Shown here: positions 17,501-25,197 of the stretch, one piece after another
How the letters are laid out: each line of letters opens with the position of its first letter
Numbering within the stretch: the first letter of the stretch is position 1
Program-made: the position numbers and the translations under genes
The notes under the pieces: generated by a model
Databases searched by the model: none
Told to the model about the DNA's origin: nothing
The model's input: the letters and a program-made list of their open reading frames with translations, nothing else
Assembly: GCA_017513195.1 (NCBI GenBank)
Contig: JAFXGM010000041.1
Span: 1-64,000, forward strand
DNA from: Clostridia bacterium
Lineage (GTDB): Bacteria; Bacillota; Clostridia; Oscillospirales; Acutalibacteraceae
Length of the DNA stretch: 64,000 bases
Direction: 5' to 3'

Positions 17501-17765
17501 TTCTATCAGCATCGGTAATGCTCTCGCCGCAAACGCCGCCGTTTATGCGCTCAATTTCGTCGCACAAACGAGTAAAGCTGATAACCGATGCACGCTGTGC
17601 CGCACCGTCACCAACAGCGTCTAAAATGTTCTTTTCACTTTCAAACGAAAATTGTTCGGGCACCAAAAGAACAGGGTTTTCGCCCTTGTCAATGCACTCT
17701 GCAATTTTTTGAATTACCGTATAGGTTTTACCGCTTGAAGCGCGACCTAAAATAAACTGTAGCAT
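14520..17765 (-). CDS. addB: ATP-dependent helicase/nuclease subunit AddB
   Basis: Partner of AddA, with an inactivated helicase fold used for Chi scanning and a second RecB-type nuclease. The 1081 residues begin LQFILGRASSGKTYTV with an intact P-loop. Near the C-terminus are RCRFMYFCRYGL, VVDYKTG (nuclease Asp-x-Lys) and CKYCEFKSVCRIGD; the cysteines of the first and last segments form the 4Fe-4S staple known in Bacillus AddB. The ATG at 17765 follows AAAGGCGGTGG. It is the first gene of the addB-addA-YbaK operon; I could not pick a clear promoter in the AT-rich 17766-17905 gap. Confidence 0.96.
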   Translation of the reverse strand: MLQFILGRASSGKTYTVIQKIAECIDKGENPVLLVPEQFSFESEKNILDAVGDGAAQRASVISFTRLCDEIERINGGVCGESITDADRIILMNKAIKLCRSELVRFKKYSASKSFARLMIDTIGEFKMNFITAEDLRDIVNNTDDEQLKSKLLDTALIYENYDAIIAEKFIDSTDRLTKLYYALEKYRYFENKTVFIDSFKGFSGQQYKILERIISQAKSVTVTLTDNPDDNREFGIFANIKRVKSRISSIARRFAVNIYDDIILSRKYYNSDELSALEDFMATGVTDFKQKCENIAICQADSVYSEADFVARNIRKIVREEGARYSDFVIIARDIAPYEDALDIACKKNNVSCFIDKRIPLMTLPTAAAVLSAANTAKNFCTENILRFHKSGVDVLTLDEIATLENYVYLWNIDGALWQNEWTMDPSGFSANKELSQAGIDELAKLNELRKKAIEPLTVLKNNFKDTAQNMARALVRLLESVGAANQFKKLYKQFDTNYSDAIKQSWDTVMRILNSLAVCFGEAEISKAEFCDALRVALSLETIGVVPQMMDEAVFGAADRIRPSRPKYAFIVGANQDVFPRLKQNSGLFANAEREKLISLGLDIPDKVYSLAIDEECLLYSSVCCATNKVFISYATKVGTAAAEPSSFVIDIKNKFDCNFFVEPSSLNHNNLPESQEDAFTRFCVGLSNNDTDTKTLVCALKNSEYTDRISSVASSMTRTNFSITNDTARKLFGNKLFMSASKFDTFSRCRFMYFCRYGLGIERLQPADFNPMQRGTIVHYVLERVIVDYGKSVSGFDKAKISELVDNYIKEYFDSIVGYNDIETPYFKYLVSTIKRSLKYVVGRLALEFKQSDFNPVKCELDIGYDGDLPPIKIQIEDDTSLELIGKIDRLDSWNGYIRVVDYKTGTRTFLLPDILAGQNMQMLIYLYAVANSEEFGGKSAGILYMPANRDRKNEKKTRRMNGLIAANMELVTAMDKENKGEFVPQYSEDKPSENYIKEEDFSKIFKFIENKLKQAGHAIYSGNIAADPIDGLDSGACKYCEFKSVCRIGDEKIKKVEKLTNSQVIEEIERQVTEDGI

Positions 17766-17859
17766 ACGCCCACCGCCTTTTAAAATATTTTATCACATTT
17801 TCTGCCACAATACAATTATAATTATCTTAATGCGTCAAAATCGGTACATTAAAATTTTG

Positions 17860-17888
17860 TTGAATATAATAATATTTTGCATTATAAT
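17860..17888 (+). promoter_or_regulatory. Sigma-A promoter of the DUF436 / cytidine deaminase pair
   Basis: TTGAAT at 17860-17865, a 17-base spacer, and TATAAT at 17883-17888, 18 bases before the ATG at 17906. Confidence 0.82.
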
Positions 17889-17905
17889 ACCTCATAGGTG
17901 ATGAT

Positions 17906-18457
17906 ATGTTAAGTAATATAAAAACGCAGGCAAAACAAGCTGTAACCGAGCTTATAGAAATATCGAAAATTAAATCGGGTGATATACTCGTAATCGGTTG
18001 CTCGTCAAGTGAAATTATGGGTGGAGATATTGGCAAGGCATCAAGCATGGATGCCGCCAAGGCTGTGTTTGACGGCATATACCCCATTTTAAAAGAAAAA
18101 GGAATTTATCTTGCCGCACAGTGTTGCGAGCACCTTAACCGCGCTATTATAATTGAACAATCAGCGGCAGAAAAATTTAATTTAGAAATTGTAAACGTTA
18201 TGCCACAGCCAAAGGCAGGCGGCAGCTTTGCGACAACCGTGTGGCAAAATATGGAGCACCCCGTAGCAGTTGAGCATATAAAGGCAAGTGCCGGTCTTGA
18301 CATTGGCAACACGCTTATCGGTATGCACTTAAAAGAGGTTGCCGTGCCCGTTAGACTATCTATAAACAAAATTGGTAAAGCACCAATAGTTTGTGCAAGA
18401 ACCCGTCCTAAATTTATAGGCGGAGAACGGGCGCATTACTGTGAGGATTTAAAATGA
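17906..18457 (+). CDS. UPF0340 (DUF436, YwlG-like) family protein
   Basis: A 183-residue cytoplasmic protein of the conserved Firmicutes family UPF0340/DUF436 (TIGR01440), whose function is not established. Features seen are GCSSSEIMGGDIGK (about 31-44), AAQCCEHLNRA with two adjacent Cys and a His (about 73-83), and an ending with RARTRPKFIGG-like basic residues followed by RAHY. The start has AGGTGATGAT just upstream. The stop overlaps the deaminase start by 4 bases, so the two are co-translated; this gives a weak hint of a nucleotide-related role, nothing more. Confidence 0.85.
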   Translation: MLSNIKTQAKQAVTELIEISKIKSGDILVIGCSSSEIMGGDIGKASSMDAAKAVFDGIYPILKEKGIYLAAQCCEHLNRAIIIEQSAAEKFNLEIVNVMPQPKAGGSFATTVWQNMEHPVAVEHIKASAGLDIGNTLIGMHLKEVAVPVRLSINKIGKAPIVCARTRPKFIGGERAHYCEDLK

Positions 18458-18864
18458 AAAAATTCAAATTAAACGATAAAGATAAGCAACTCATACAAGC
18501 TGCACTAAAAGTATTAGAAGAAAACTTTGATGACGGAATATACAATCACACCGTAGGCTGTGCAATTTTGTGTAAAAACGGAAATATTTATAAGGGTGTA
18601 AACTGTGACGGAATACACGGCTCTTGCGCCGAATATATAACAATGGGAATTGCTGTATCACAAGGCGAACGTGATTTTGACACAATTGTAGCGGTACACG
18701 AAAAGGCTACTAACTGTGTTATTCCACCTTGTGGCAACTGCCGTCAAATGCTTTTTGAATACTGCCCCGATATTAAGGTAATAGTAAATGATGTTGACGG
18801 AAATCTTATAAAAGTAACTGCTCGTGATTTATTACCTTTTGCGTGGGAAGCTGTTGTTTGCTAA
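18454..18864 (+). CDS. Cytidine deaminase-like protein
   Basis: A 136-residue zinc deaminase of the cytidine deaminase superfamily. It has the SCAEY motif (Cys ligand, Ala, catalytic Glu; about residue 51-55) and PPCGNCRQM (two Cys ligands, about 90-98), the arrangement of homotetrameric Cdd enzymes. The N-terminal half, with HTVGCAIL and KGVNCDGIHG, differs from standard Cdd and is closer to blasticidin-S-deaminase-like members, so the substrate may not be free cytidine. It overlaps DUF436 by 4 bases and is followed by a strong terminator. Confidence 0.85.
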   Translation: MKKFKLNDKDKQLIQAALKVLEENFDDGIYNHTVGCAILCKNGNIYKGVNCDGIHGSCAEYITMGIAVSQGERDFDTIVAVHEKATNCVIPPCGNCRQMLFEYCPDIKVIVNDVDGNLIKVTARDLLPFAWEAVVC

Positions 18865-18876
18865 TGTTAAAAAATT

Positions 18877-18915
18877 AAAACCTCTGTATGTTTAGTCATA
18901 CAGAGGTTTATTTTT
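18877..18915. terminator. Bidirectional terminator between deaminase and AbrB-like genes
   Basis: Stem AAACCTCTGTATG/CATACAGAGGTTT (18878-18890, 18897-18909) with a 6-base loop. An A-rich left side and T-rich right side allow use in both directions. Confidence 0.92.
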
Positions 18916-19180
18916 ATATAATTTCGTTTTCCTTTACTTTTAAATGCAATCTTTCAACACACGCTTTACAAACGGTTTGATTTTCAAACTCTATGCAGTC
19001 GTCCTCATTGCTACAAAAAATGCAGCTTGGTTTATGCTTTTTAAGCACTATGCAATCGTCTTGCATATAGATTTCAAACTCATCTACGCCTTCGGTCATA
19101 TCAAGAAATTTGCGTATTTCTTTAGGTATTACTACCCTACCCATATTGTCAAGTCCGCGAATAATTCCTGTTGATTTCAT
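18914..19180 (-). CDS. AbrB/SpoVT-type regulator with C-terminal four-cysteine finger
   Basis: An 88-residue DNA-binding protein. Residues 1-48 form a swapped-hairpin AbrB domain: GIIRGLDNMGRVVIPKEIR with the usual Arg and Pro, ending in DDCIVLKKHKP. Residues 53-74 add C-x2-C (53/56) and C-x2-C (71/74), probably a zinc ribbon, which canonical AbrB and SpoVT lack. An AAAGGAG site precedes the ATG. It lies 12 bases after ung and ends the pduL-hemW-phosphatase-ung run. It may be a transition-state or sporulation regulator (inference). Confidence 0.88.
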   Translation of the reverse strand: MKSTGIIRGLDNMGRVVIPKEIRKFLDMTEGVDEFEIYMQDDCIVLKKHKPSCIFCSNEDDCIEFENQTVCKACVERLHLKVKENEII

Positions 19181-19192
19181 AAAAAATCTCCT

Positions 19193-19861
19193 TTAATCAA
19201 TAGTCCAATCTATTGGAGTCTGACCAGTGGATAATAATATTTCGTTGGTTTTTGAAAAATGCTTACAACCAAAAAATCCGTTGTATGCAGACAGCGGACT
19301 CGGATGCACTGTAATCAGCTTTTTATGTATGGGATTCTTGATAATCTCGGCTTTTTTGCGAGCATTAGCTCCCCAAAGCAAAAACACAACCGGTGTTTGC
19401 TTTTTATCAAGCTCGGCAATAACTCGGTCGGTAAATTGCTCCCATCCCATACCTTTATGACTGTTAGGTGATGCCTCACGAACGGTTAGCACAGCGTTAA
19501 GCATTAATACACCTTGACGTGCCCAAGAGGTCAATTCACCGTGATTTGGTATAGTAAAATCAATATCATCGTGTAGCTCTTTATAAATATTTTTAAGTGA
19601 TGGTGGTGGCTCAATTCCCTGCCCAACCGAGAAACACAGTCCGTGTGCTTGACCGGCACCGTGATATGGGTCTTGTCCTATTATTACAACCTTGGTATTT
19701 TCGAACGACGTAAACTTTAGTGCATTAAAAATATCGTTCATATTAGGGTATATTGTGCGACTGCCATATTCTGTCTTTAAAAAGCCACGCAAATTTTGGT
19801 AATATGACTTTTGCCATTCGTCAGCCAAAATAGCGTCCCAATCATTACCTATATTTACCAT
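19193..19861 (-). CDS. ung: Uracil-DNA glycosylase
   Basis: Family 1 uracil-DNA glycosylase, which removes uracil from DNA. The 222 residues carry VVIIGQDPYHGAGQAHGL with the catalytic Asp (about 59-76), LLLWGANA-type strand VFLLWGAN, and the DNA-insertion loop HPSPLSAYNGFFG with the catalytic His (about 185). Length matches E. coli Ung. It is downstream of a histidine phosphatase with a 10-base gap. Confidence 0.97.
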   Translation of the reverse strand: MVNIGNDWDAILADEWQKSYYQNLRGFLKTEYGSRTIYPNMNDIFNALKFTSFENTKVVIIGQDPYHGAGQAHGLCFSVGQGIEPPPSLKNIYKELHDDIDFTIPNHGELTSWARQGVLMLNAVLTVREASPNSHKGMGWEQFTDRVIAELDKKQTPVVFLLWGANARKKAEIIKNPIHKKLITVHPSPLSAYNGFFGCKHFSKTNEILLSTGQTPIDWTID

Positions 19862-19871
19862 AATTCACACC

Positions 19872-20477
19872 TTAAATATAGTCGTATACTTCAACAATAC
19901 CACTTGAATGATAAAGCGAAGGGGTTACCATAATCGAGTAGCCGCGGCCGTTATCACTTGTCCACTCAACCGAATGCTTACGCGGCACAGCGCAAGCAGC
20001 CAATAGCATCATTATAGCACCACCGTGCATTATAACACCTGCGTTGGTTACATCATTAGCCATCATATCACGCACAATCATATTAAGAGCAAGTGCTTGA
20101 CGGCGCACAAAGTTTTGTGTTGTTTCGCCACCTGACGGTGCCTCTAACTTACCGCTTGTCCATTCTGCGTACTCGGGCATTAGCTCAAGCTGGCTTGCGG
20201 TCTTGCCCTCAAACTCACCAAAATCATATTCGGTAAGTTCGTCAATAACGTGCGCATCAAAACCGGGGTAAATAATATTTGCACTTTGCCGGCATCTAAG
20301 CATAGGGCTTGTATAAAGGCGCTCGATATCGGGGTATTCTACTATTTCGCGCATTTGCTGTAACTCACGAACACCCTCGGGGCTAAGTGGCAAATCGGTG
20401 CGGTTGCCGATATACATACCAGCAGTATTTGCATCGGTAGCACCGTGACGAATTAAATGTATTTTAAATGTTTTCAT
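19872..20477 (-). CDS. Histidine phosphatase family protein
   Basis: A 201-residue member of the phosphoglycerate-mutase-like branch of histidine phosphatases. LIRHGATDAN holds the phospho-acceptor His (about 10), YTSPMLRCRQSA the second Arg, EYDFGEFEGKT the acid residue, and VIMHGGAIM the second His (about 149). This set is shared by phosphoglycerate mutases, alpha-ribazole phosphatases and broad phosphatases, and no cobalamin genes are near, so the substrate is unassigned. It overlaps the end of hemW by 4 bases. Confidence 0.88.
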   Translation of the reverse strand: MKTFKIHLIRHGATDANTAGMYIGNRTDLPLSPEGVRELQQMREIVEYPDIERLYTSPMLRCRQSANIIYPGFDAHVIDELTEYDFGEFEGKTASQLELMPEYAEWTSGKLEAPSGGETTQNFVRRQALALNMIVRDMMANDVTNAGVIMHGGAIMMLLAACAVPRKHSVEWTSDNGRGYSIMVTPSLYHSSGIVEVYDYI

Positions 20478-21571
20478 AAATAATCACCAAGCAATTCCGT
20501 AATAATGCTGTTTGAAATAAGCATACCGCTGTTTGTCAGCGATATGTGTGGTAAGTTCGCCTTTATATAACCTGCATTTTCGAGCAGATTTATTTTCTTT
20601 CTTATCATTTCAGGTATTTCACCGTAGATTTTTGATAGGTCAACACCGCGTGATAGCCGCAGACCTAACATTAACGCTTCTTGCTTGCCGCCCGCTTCAC
20701 CGTCGTATACGGTTTGTGGATTTTTGATAAACCCCATTAAATCGCGTGGGTAGTAAAAGCGCTTGCCGTCAAGACAAGAATGCGCCGCAGGGCCAAGTCC
20801 AAGATAATCTTCACCTAACCAGTATTTTATATTGTGACGACTTTCCTTGTTTTCACGCGAAAAATTAGATATTTCATAATGATTATAACCATTTTTCTCG
20901 AATGCATCGCACATATACAAATATTGTTCGGCACTATCGTCATCATCTGGTAGATTTAGCGCATCTTGCTTTTTAAAAAAGGCAGTGTTTTGTTCTATCT
21001 TTAAAATGTATGATGAAATATGCTCTGGGTTTAAAGACAAGATAAAATCTATATCATTTTTTAATGTTTGCAAATTGCTGTCAGGTAGCGCAATCATAAG
21101 GTCAAGTGAAATATTATCAAAACCCAACTCTCGTGCCTTTTGCACGGTTATTGCGGCATCACGTGACGTGTGTGTTCTGCCCAAGGTTTTAAGGGTATCA
21201 TCACACCCTGATTGCACACCTATAGACAGTCGGTTTACACCAGCACACTTTGCAAATTCTAGAAAATCATCACTTGACGATGGATTTGCCTCCACCGTTA
21301 TTTCGGCTTTATCTAAAACCGTAAAATTAGTTTTCACACAGTCAAGCAGCGGAATAATCTCCTCGCCCAAAAGCGATGGTGTGCCACCGCCTATATAAAC
21401 AGTATCAATGGGGCGGTCAAGCTTGCCGCCCCATTTTTTAATTTCACCTTTAAGTGCGGTTAAATAAACACTTAACGTATCTTTGTTGTAAAATGCGGAA
21501 TAAAAGTCGCAATAATTACATTTTTTCTCACAAAAAGGTATGTGAATATATAGTCCTAAACTATTAGTCAA
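20474..21571 (-). CDS. hemW: Radical SAM heme chaperone HemW
   Basis: HemW is a HemN-like radical SAM protein that binds heme and lacks coproporphyrinogen oxidase activity. The N-terminus LGLYIHIPFCEKKCNYCDF has the C-x3-C-x2-C cluster motif; the following YIGGGTPSLL, NPEHISSYIL and the C-terminal HemN domain complete the family pattern over 365 residues. I chose TTG at 21571 because AGGTGA lies five bases upstream; a GTG three codons earlier has no site. Either start overlaps the pduL stop. HemW rather than HemN is inferred from the missing HemN N-terminal extension. Confidence 0.88.
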   Translation of the reverse strand: MTNSLGLYIHIPFCEKKCNYCDFYSAFYNKDTLSVYLTALKGEIKKWGGKLDRPIDTVYIGGGTPSLLGEEIIPLLDCVKTNFTVLDKAEITVEANPSSSDDFLEFAKCAGVNRLSIGVQSGCDDTLKTLGRTHTSRDAAITVQKARELGFDNISLDLMIALPDSNLQTLKNDIDFILSLNPEHISSYILKIEQNTAFFKKQDALNLPDDDDSAEQYLYMCDAFEKNGYNHYEISNFSRENKESRHNIKYWLGEDYLGLGPAAHSCLDGKRFYYPRDLMGFIKNPQTVYDGEAGGKQEALMLGLRLSRGVDLSKIYGEIPEMIRKKINLLENAGYIKANLPHISLTNSGMLISNSIITELLGDYL

Positions 21572-22136
21572 GAATTTCACCTATGCAGCTACCCGGAACG
21601 CAAGCAGCATTTGCTTCGTCAGTATCAATGTGCATAGCGAGTGCGTAGCTGTCGCTAACACGTGCTACAACGTCACCAAAAATGAGTGCTCTACCTTCGG
21701 TAGGAATCTTAACGCTTACAATCTGCTTGTCAACGATGCCGTACTTTTCACCGTCTGCACATGTCATATGTATATGACGCTTAGCAGCAATAACGCCCTC
21801 GGTAAGCTCTACCTCGCCACAAGGACCAACAAGCTTGCAAGCGCCAGAGCCTGCAACGTCGCCTGATTCACGAATAGGTGCTACTACACCGATTGTGCGC
21901 GCATCAGTAAGAGAAAGCTCTACCTGATCAGCAGGACGGCAAGGGCCAAGGATTGAAGCCTTAAGGCTACCCTTAGGACCTACAACTGTAACCTTTTCTT
22001 CACAAGCAAACTGTCCCGGCTGTGAAAGGTCTTTCTTATTGGTGAGAGTATGACCTGCACCAAAAAGTGTTTCAAGTGTAGCTTGTGTCACGTGTACGTG
22101 ACGAGCTGAAATTTCAACTAATACTTCCTTTTTCAT
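21564..22136 (-). CDS. pduL: Phosphate propanoyltransferase PduL
   Basis: PduL-type phosphotransacylase, which swaps CoA for phosphate on acetyl- or propanoyl-CoA. The 190-residue protein contains two PduL beta-barrel repeats: SARHVHVT (about 10-17) and KRHIHMT (about 119-125) supply the zinc-binding His residues, and AMHIDTDEAN supplies another near the C-terminus. No microcompartment shell genes are present, and the N-terminus starts directly at the barrel with no encapsulation peptide, so it is probably a cytosolic acetate-forming Pta substitute (inference). It has AAAGGAG and its own promoter at 22170-22198. Confidence 0.93.
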   Translation of the reverse strand: MKKEVLVEISARHVHVTQATLETLFGAGHTLTNKKDLSQPGQFACEEKVTVVGPKGSLKASILGPCRPADQVELSLTDARTIGVVAPIRESGDVAGSGACKLVGPCGEVELTEGVIAAKRHIHMTCADGEKYGIVDKQIVSVKIPTEGRALIFGDVVARVSDSYALAMHIDTDEANAACVPGSCIGEILD

Positions 22137-22160
22137 AATAAAAGTCTCCTTTATTTTTGG

Positions 22161-22198
22161 GGTAGAGTCATTCTACCATAATTTGACATATTTTTCAA
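22161..22198 (-). promoter_or_regulatory. Sigma-A promoter of pduL with a dyad over the -10
   Basis: Minus strand TTGAAA (22198-22193), a 17-base spacer and TAGAAT (22175-22170). The inverted repeat GGTAGA-5-TCTACC (22161-22177) spans the -10 and the expected start point, a typical place for a repressor. Confidence 0.75.
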
Positions 22199-22205
22199 GT
22201 GCTTA

Positions 22206-23432
22206 TTACACTTTCATTCTAAGCATTGAGCCCACTTTAACCTCACGGTTAAAAGGAATTTTTATTTTACTCATAGGCTGATAAGCGCTTTCAATCTGCT
22301 TACCCTTTTCATCGTACAAAACAGTTGTATCTATGTTAAAAGGTATGCTACCGGCTTCAAGACAGTCAAGCATTGTGCCACTTGCGAACTTATTTTTAAG
22401 TGTGGCTACTATACACCCATCTTCATAACCGTCAACAATAGCCGCAATAGCATAGTCGCGTATATAGCCTGCATTTTCATAGGTCTGCGCGTTTTCGGGG
22501 CGACCAAAATAAAAGCCTGTCGAATATGTACGGTGGCTCATTTTATTAAGCTCTTCGCTTACCCAATTAGGCAATGTCCATTCGCCATCACAATTAAGCA
22601 GACTATCAACTGCACCACGATATGCATTTGCAGTAACCGCTACGTAATATTCGGTTTTTGCCCTACCCTCTATTTTAATACTCGATACGCCTGCCGCTAG
22701 CATTTTGTCAAGATGCGGCGCCATACACATATCGTTAGCGTTAAGTATGTAAGTGCCCTTTTCGGTTTCGGTAATGTCAAAGTACTGACCGGGGCGCTTT
22801 TCTTCCATAAGACTATAGCTCCAACGGCAAGGCTGAGCACAGTCGCCGCGGTTAGCATCACGTCCTGTCATATAGCTTGAAAGTAAGCATCTTGCCGAAA
22901 AAGATACACACATAGCACCGTGAGCAAAGGCTTCTATTTCAAGCTCGGGCGGAGTGTTTGCGCGAATTTTTGCTATTTCTTCGAGTGAGAGCTCACGCGC
23001 CAAAACCACACGCTTTGCACCCATATTATAAAAAGCATTTGCCGTTGCGCTGTTTACAATACCCGACTGCACCGATACGTGCAACTCACAATTTGGCGCA
23101 TACTCTTTAACCATACCAATTGTGCCAAGATCGGACGCAATAACCGCGTCAGCGCCGATTTCGTTAAGATATGTCAAAAATTCGGGCAAACGGACAATTT
23201 CATCCTCGTGCGGAATGGTGTTGCAAGTAACGTGCACCTTAACGCCGTGAGTGTGTGCATACTCAACGCCCTGCTTTAAATCCTCGCGGTTAAAGTTAGC
23301 GCTTGCTGTTCGCATACCAAACTCTTCACCCGCTATATACACGGCATCTGCGCCAAAATCTACCGCTGTTTTAAGACGTACTAAATCACCCGCAGGGCAC
23401 AATAGTTCTAATTTTTTATTCGAATGTTTCAT
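22206..23432 (-). CDS. Peptidase U32 family protein, probable tRNA U34 hydroxylation enzyme (TrhP type)
   Basis: The U32 family includes TrhP/YegQ-YrrO, which with prephenate makes 5-hydroxyuridine at tRNA position 34, and RlhA. The 408-residue protein has LELLCPAGD at the N-terminus, the U32 signature around EAFAHGAMCVSFSARCLLSSY (about 175-195), then GDCAQPCRW, with four cysteines expected to hold a 4Fe-4S cluster, and KIEGRAKTEYY. The start is unsure: ATG 23432 gives the typical short N-terminus, ATG 23447 adds five residues. It overlaps the mltG 3' end, the same neighbourhood as in Bacillus (mltG-yrrN-yrrO). Confidence 0.85.
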   Translation of the reverse strand: MKHSNKKLELLCPAGDLVRLKTAVDFGADAVYIAGEEFGMRTASANFNREDLKQGVEYAHTHGVKVHVTCNTIPHEDEIVRLPEFLTYLNEIGADAVIASDLGTIGMVKEYAPNCELHVSVQSGIVNSATANAFYNMGAKRVVLARELSLEEIAKIRANTPPELEIEAFAHGAMCVSFSARCLLSSYMTGRDANRGDCAQPCRWSYSLMEEKRPGQYFDITETEKGTYILNANDMCMAPHLDKMLAAGVSSIKIEGRAKTEYYVAVTANAYRGAVDSLLNCDGEWTLPNWVSEELNKMSHRTYSTGFYFGRPENAQTYENAGYIRDYAIAAIVDGYEDGCIVATLKNKFASGTMLDCLEAGSIPFNIDTTVLYDEKGKQIESAYQPMSKIKIPFNREVKVGSMLRMKV

Positions 23433-24636
23433 ATACCCAATTATCATCTCGCTGAAGTTTTGCTATTGTGGCATTCTGTTCTGCCAACGTTTTGTGGAAA
23501 TAGAAGTTACCGTTTTTATCGGTAACAAAATAGTAAAATTCCTCTTTATCGGTTGATGGATAAAGCGCCGCATTAATAGCATCAAGGCCAGGTGAACACA
23601 ATGGTCCCGGTGGCAAGCCCTCTACCTTATAGGTATCATATCTGCCGTTGTCGTGTTTAAACGAATTGCCATAATAACAGGTTGGTGACGAACCAAGGGT
23701 TGAAAAGTTTTTGCTGTCTAAACGATTATAAAAAATTGCCGCAACATCTTTCATACTGTCAGTGCTTTGACCCGATTCCATCTGTATTATAGATGCCATG
23801 GTCAAAATTTCGTTCATGGTATAGCCCATTTCGTCAGCACGAGCGTACATTTCGTCGGTAATCTTGCTTTCCATGGTATTAATCATTTTTTCAATTACCA
23901 TACTTGCGCACTCATACGAATCGTCTTCATCACTAAAGTCATAAGAGTAAAATTCATAAGTGTCGGGGAAAAGATAACCTTCAAGCATATAATAGGTTTT
24001 ATCTTCATCGCAATTTTTAAGCAAATCGCCCGTAGCCTTTACCTCGTCTAATGCTTCAAAAAAATCTTTTCTTGTACAAACTTCGTTTTCCTCTAGTATT
24101 GTTGCAAGTCCTTTAATTGTTTTTTCTTCGCCGTCTACAATATGAGTATAGTCGTTTATGCCCGTACCCTCCGGAATAGTTACCTTTACACTATCGGCCT
24201 TAGCACCGTTATTTACAAGCATATCCGCAATCTTAGAATAACCTGCTTCATTGTTAAAGGTATAAAGACCGTATTTGTACTTACTATCATAATCATTCAA
24301 TTTTGAATACAGCTTGAAAAGAAATGGCATTTTTACAGCGCCAACCTCTTCAAGCTTTTCAGCTATAACCGTTGTCGACGTACCTTCGGGTATGTTTATT
24401 TGAACCATTTCGCCTCTGCCAAAGCCCAAACCAACGTAATCAAAAAGACCTATTACTATAGTAACAGCCAACGAAACTGACACAATAAGAATAGAGGCTA
24501 TCCATATTATGTTTTTTAGCACCGAGCGTTTTTTACCCTTGCTTTTTTTCTTTTCTTTAGATGCTGTTTCCTCGACACTAAAGCCCTTACCAATTATAAA
24601 ATCTTCATCATTTATGTTAAAATTATTATTTTGCAT
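23416..24636 (-). CDS. mltG: Endolytic murein transglycosylase MltG
   Basis: MltG is a membrane-anchored YceG-like enzyme that cuts nascent glycan strands. The 406-residue protein has a basic cytoplasmic tail (KKKSKGKKR), one membrane segment at about 44-66, a LysM-like region (EGTSTTVIAEKLE) and the catalytic domain with ASIIQMESGQ, whose Glu is the catalytic acid (about 291). NRLDSKNFSTLGSSPTCYYG and NAALYPS are further family motifs. The ATG at 24636 follows GGAG by six bases; the TTG four codons upstream is less likely. Confidence 0.95.
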   Translation of the reverse strand: MQNNNFNINDEDFIIGKGFSVEETASKEKKKSKGKKRSVLKNIIWIASILIVSVSLAVTIVIGLFDYVGLGFGRGEMVQINIPEGTSTTVIAEKLEEVGAVKMPFLFKLYSKLNDYDSKYKYGLYTFNNEAGYSKIADMLVNNGAKADSVKVTIPEGTGINDYTHIVDGEEKTIKGLATILEENEVCTRKDFFEALDEVKATGDLLKNCDEDKTYYMLEGYLFPDTYEFYSYDFSDEDDSYECASMVIEKMINTMESKITDEMYARADEMGYTMNEILTMASIIQMESGQSTDSMKDVAAIFYNRLDSKNFSTLGSSPTCYYGNSFKHDNGRYDTYKVEGLPPGPLCSPGLDAINAALYPSTDKEEFYYFVTDKNGNFYFHKTLAEQNATIAKLQRDDNWVYETFE

Positions 24637-24648
24637 ATCCAACTCCAA

Positions 24649-25197
24649 TTAATATGTTCCGTAACGCATACTTCTTGCTATTTTTTTAGCAATTTCAGCA
24701 TTATCATAAAGTGTTTCTAAATAAAGCAAGGCAAAATCCATAGCGCCGCCTGCACCCCAGCCGGTAATAATATTGCCGTCGCGAACAGCAGGTCGGTCAA
24801 GTATATGCGCACCGTCAAGCTCTTTTTCAAAGCCTGTATAACACACAGCATTTTTACCGCGAAGCAAGCCTTTATGCCCTAAAATCATAGGGGCCGCGCA
24901 AATGGCACCTATAATCTTTCCGTTTTTGGCAGCATAATCTATAAACTTCTGTACCGTTTCATCCGCTTCAAGATTTGTAGTGCCCGGAAGACCGCCCGGT
25001 AAAATAATACCGTCAAGTTGGTCAAACACAGCCTCGTTTATGGTAATATCACAGCTTACAGATATATTGTGCGAGCCGCGTACCTGCTTGCCTGTAACAC
25101 CAACCATTTTAACCTCAACTCCGGCTCTGCGCAAAACATCAACGGGTGCTAATGCCTCAAGTTCTTCAAAGCCTTTTGCTAAAAATACATATACCAT
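24649..25197 (-). CDS. DJ-1/PfpI family protein
   Basis: A 182-residue DJ-1/YajL-type protein. VFLAKGFEELEALAPVDVLRRAG has the conserved Glu (about 12), PGGLPG is the Gly loop, and GAICAAPMILG has the nucleophilic-elbow Cys (about 99). This family includes glyoxalase III, YajL chaperones and ThiJ; the activity of this member is not known. It lies between tmk and mltG with gaps under 15 bases. Confidence 0.9.
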   Translation of the reverse strand: MVYVFLAKGFEELEALAPVDVLRRAGVEVKMVGVTGKQVRGSHNISVSCDITINEAVFDQLDGIILPGGLPGTTNLEADETVQKFIDYAAKNGKIIGAICAAPMILGHKGLLRGKNAVCYTGFEKELDGAHILDRPAVRDGNIITGWGAGGAMDFALLYLETLYDNAEIAKKIARSMRYGTY

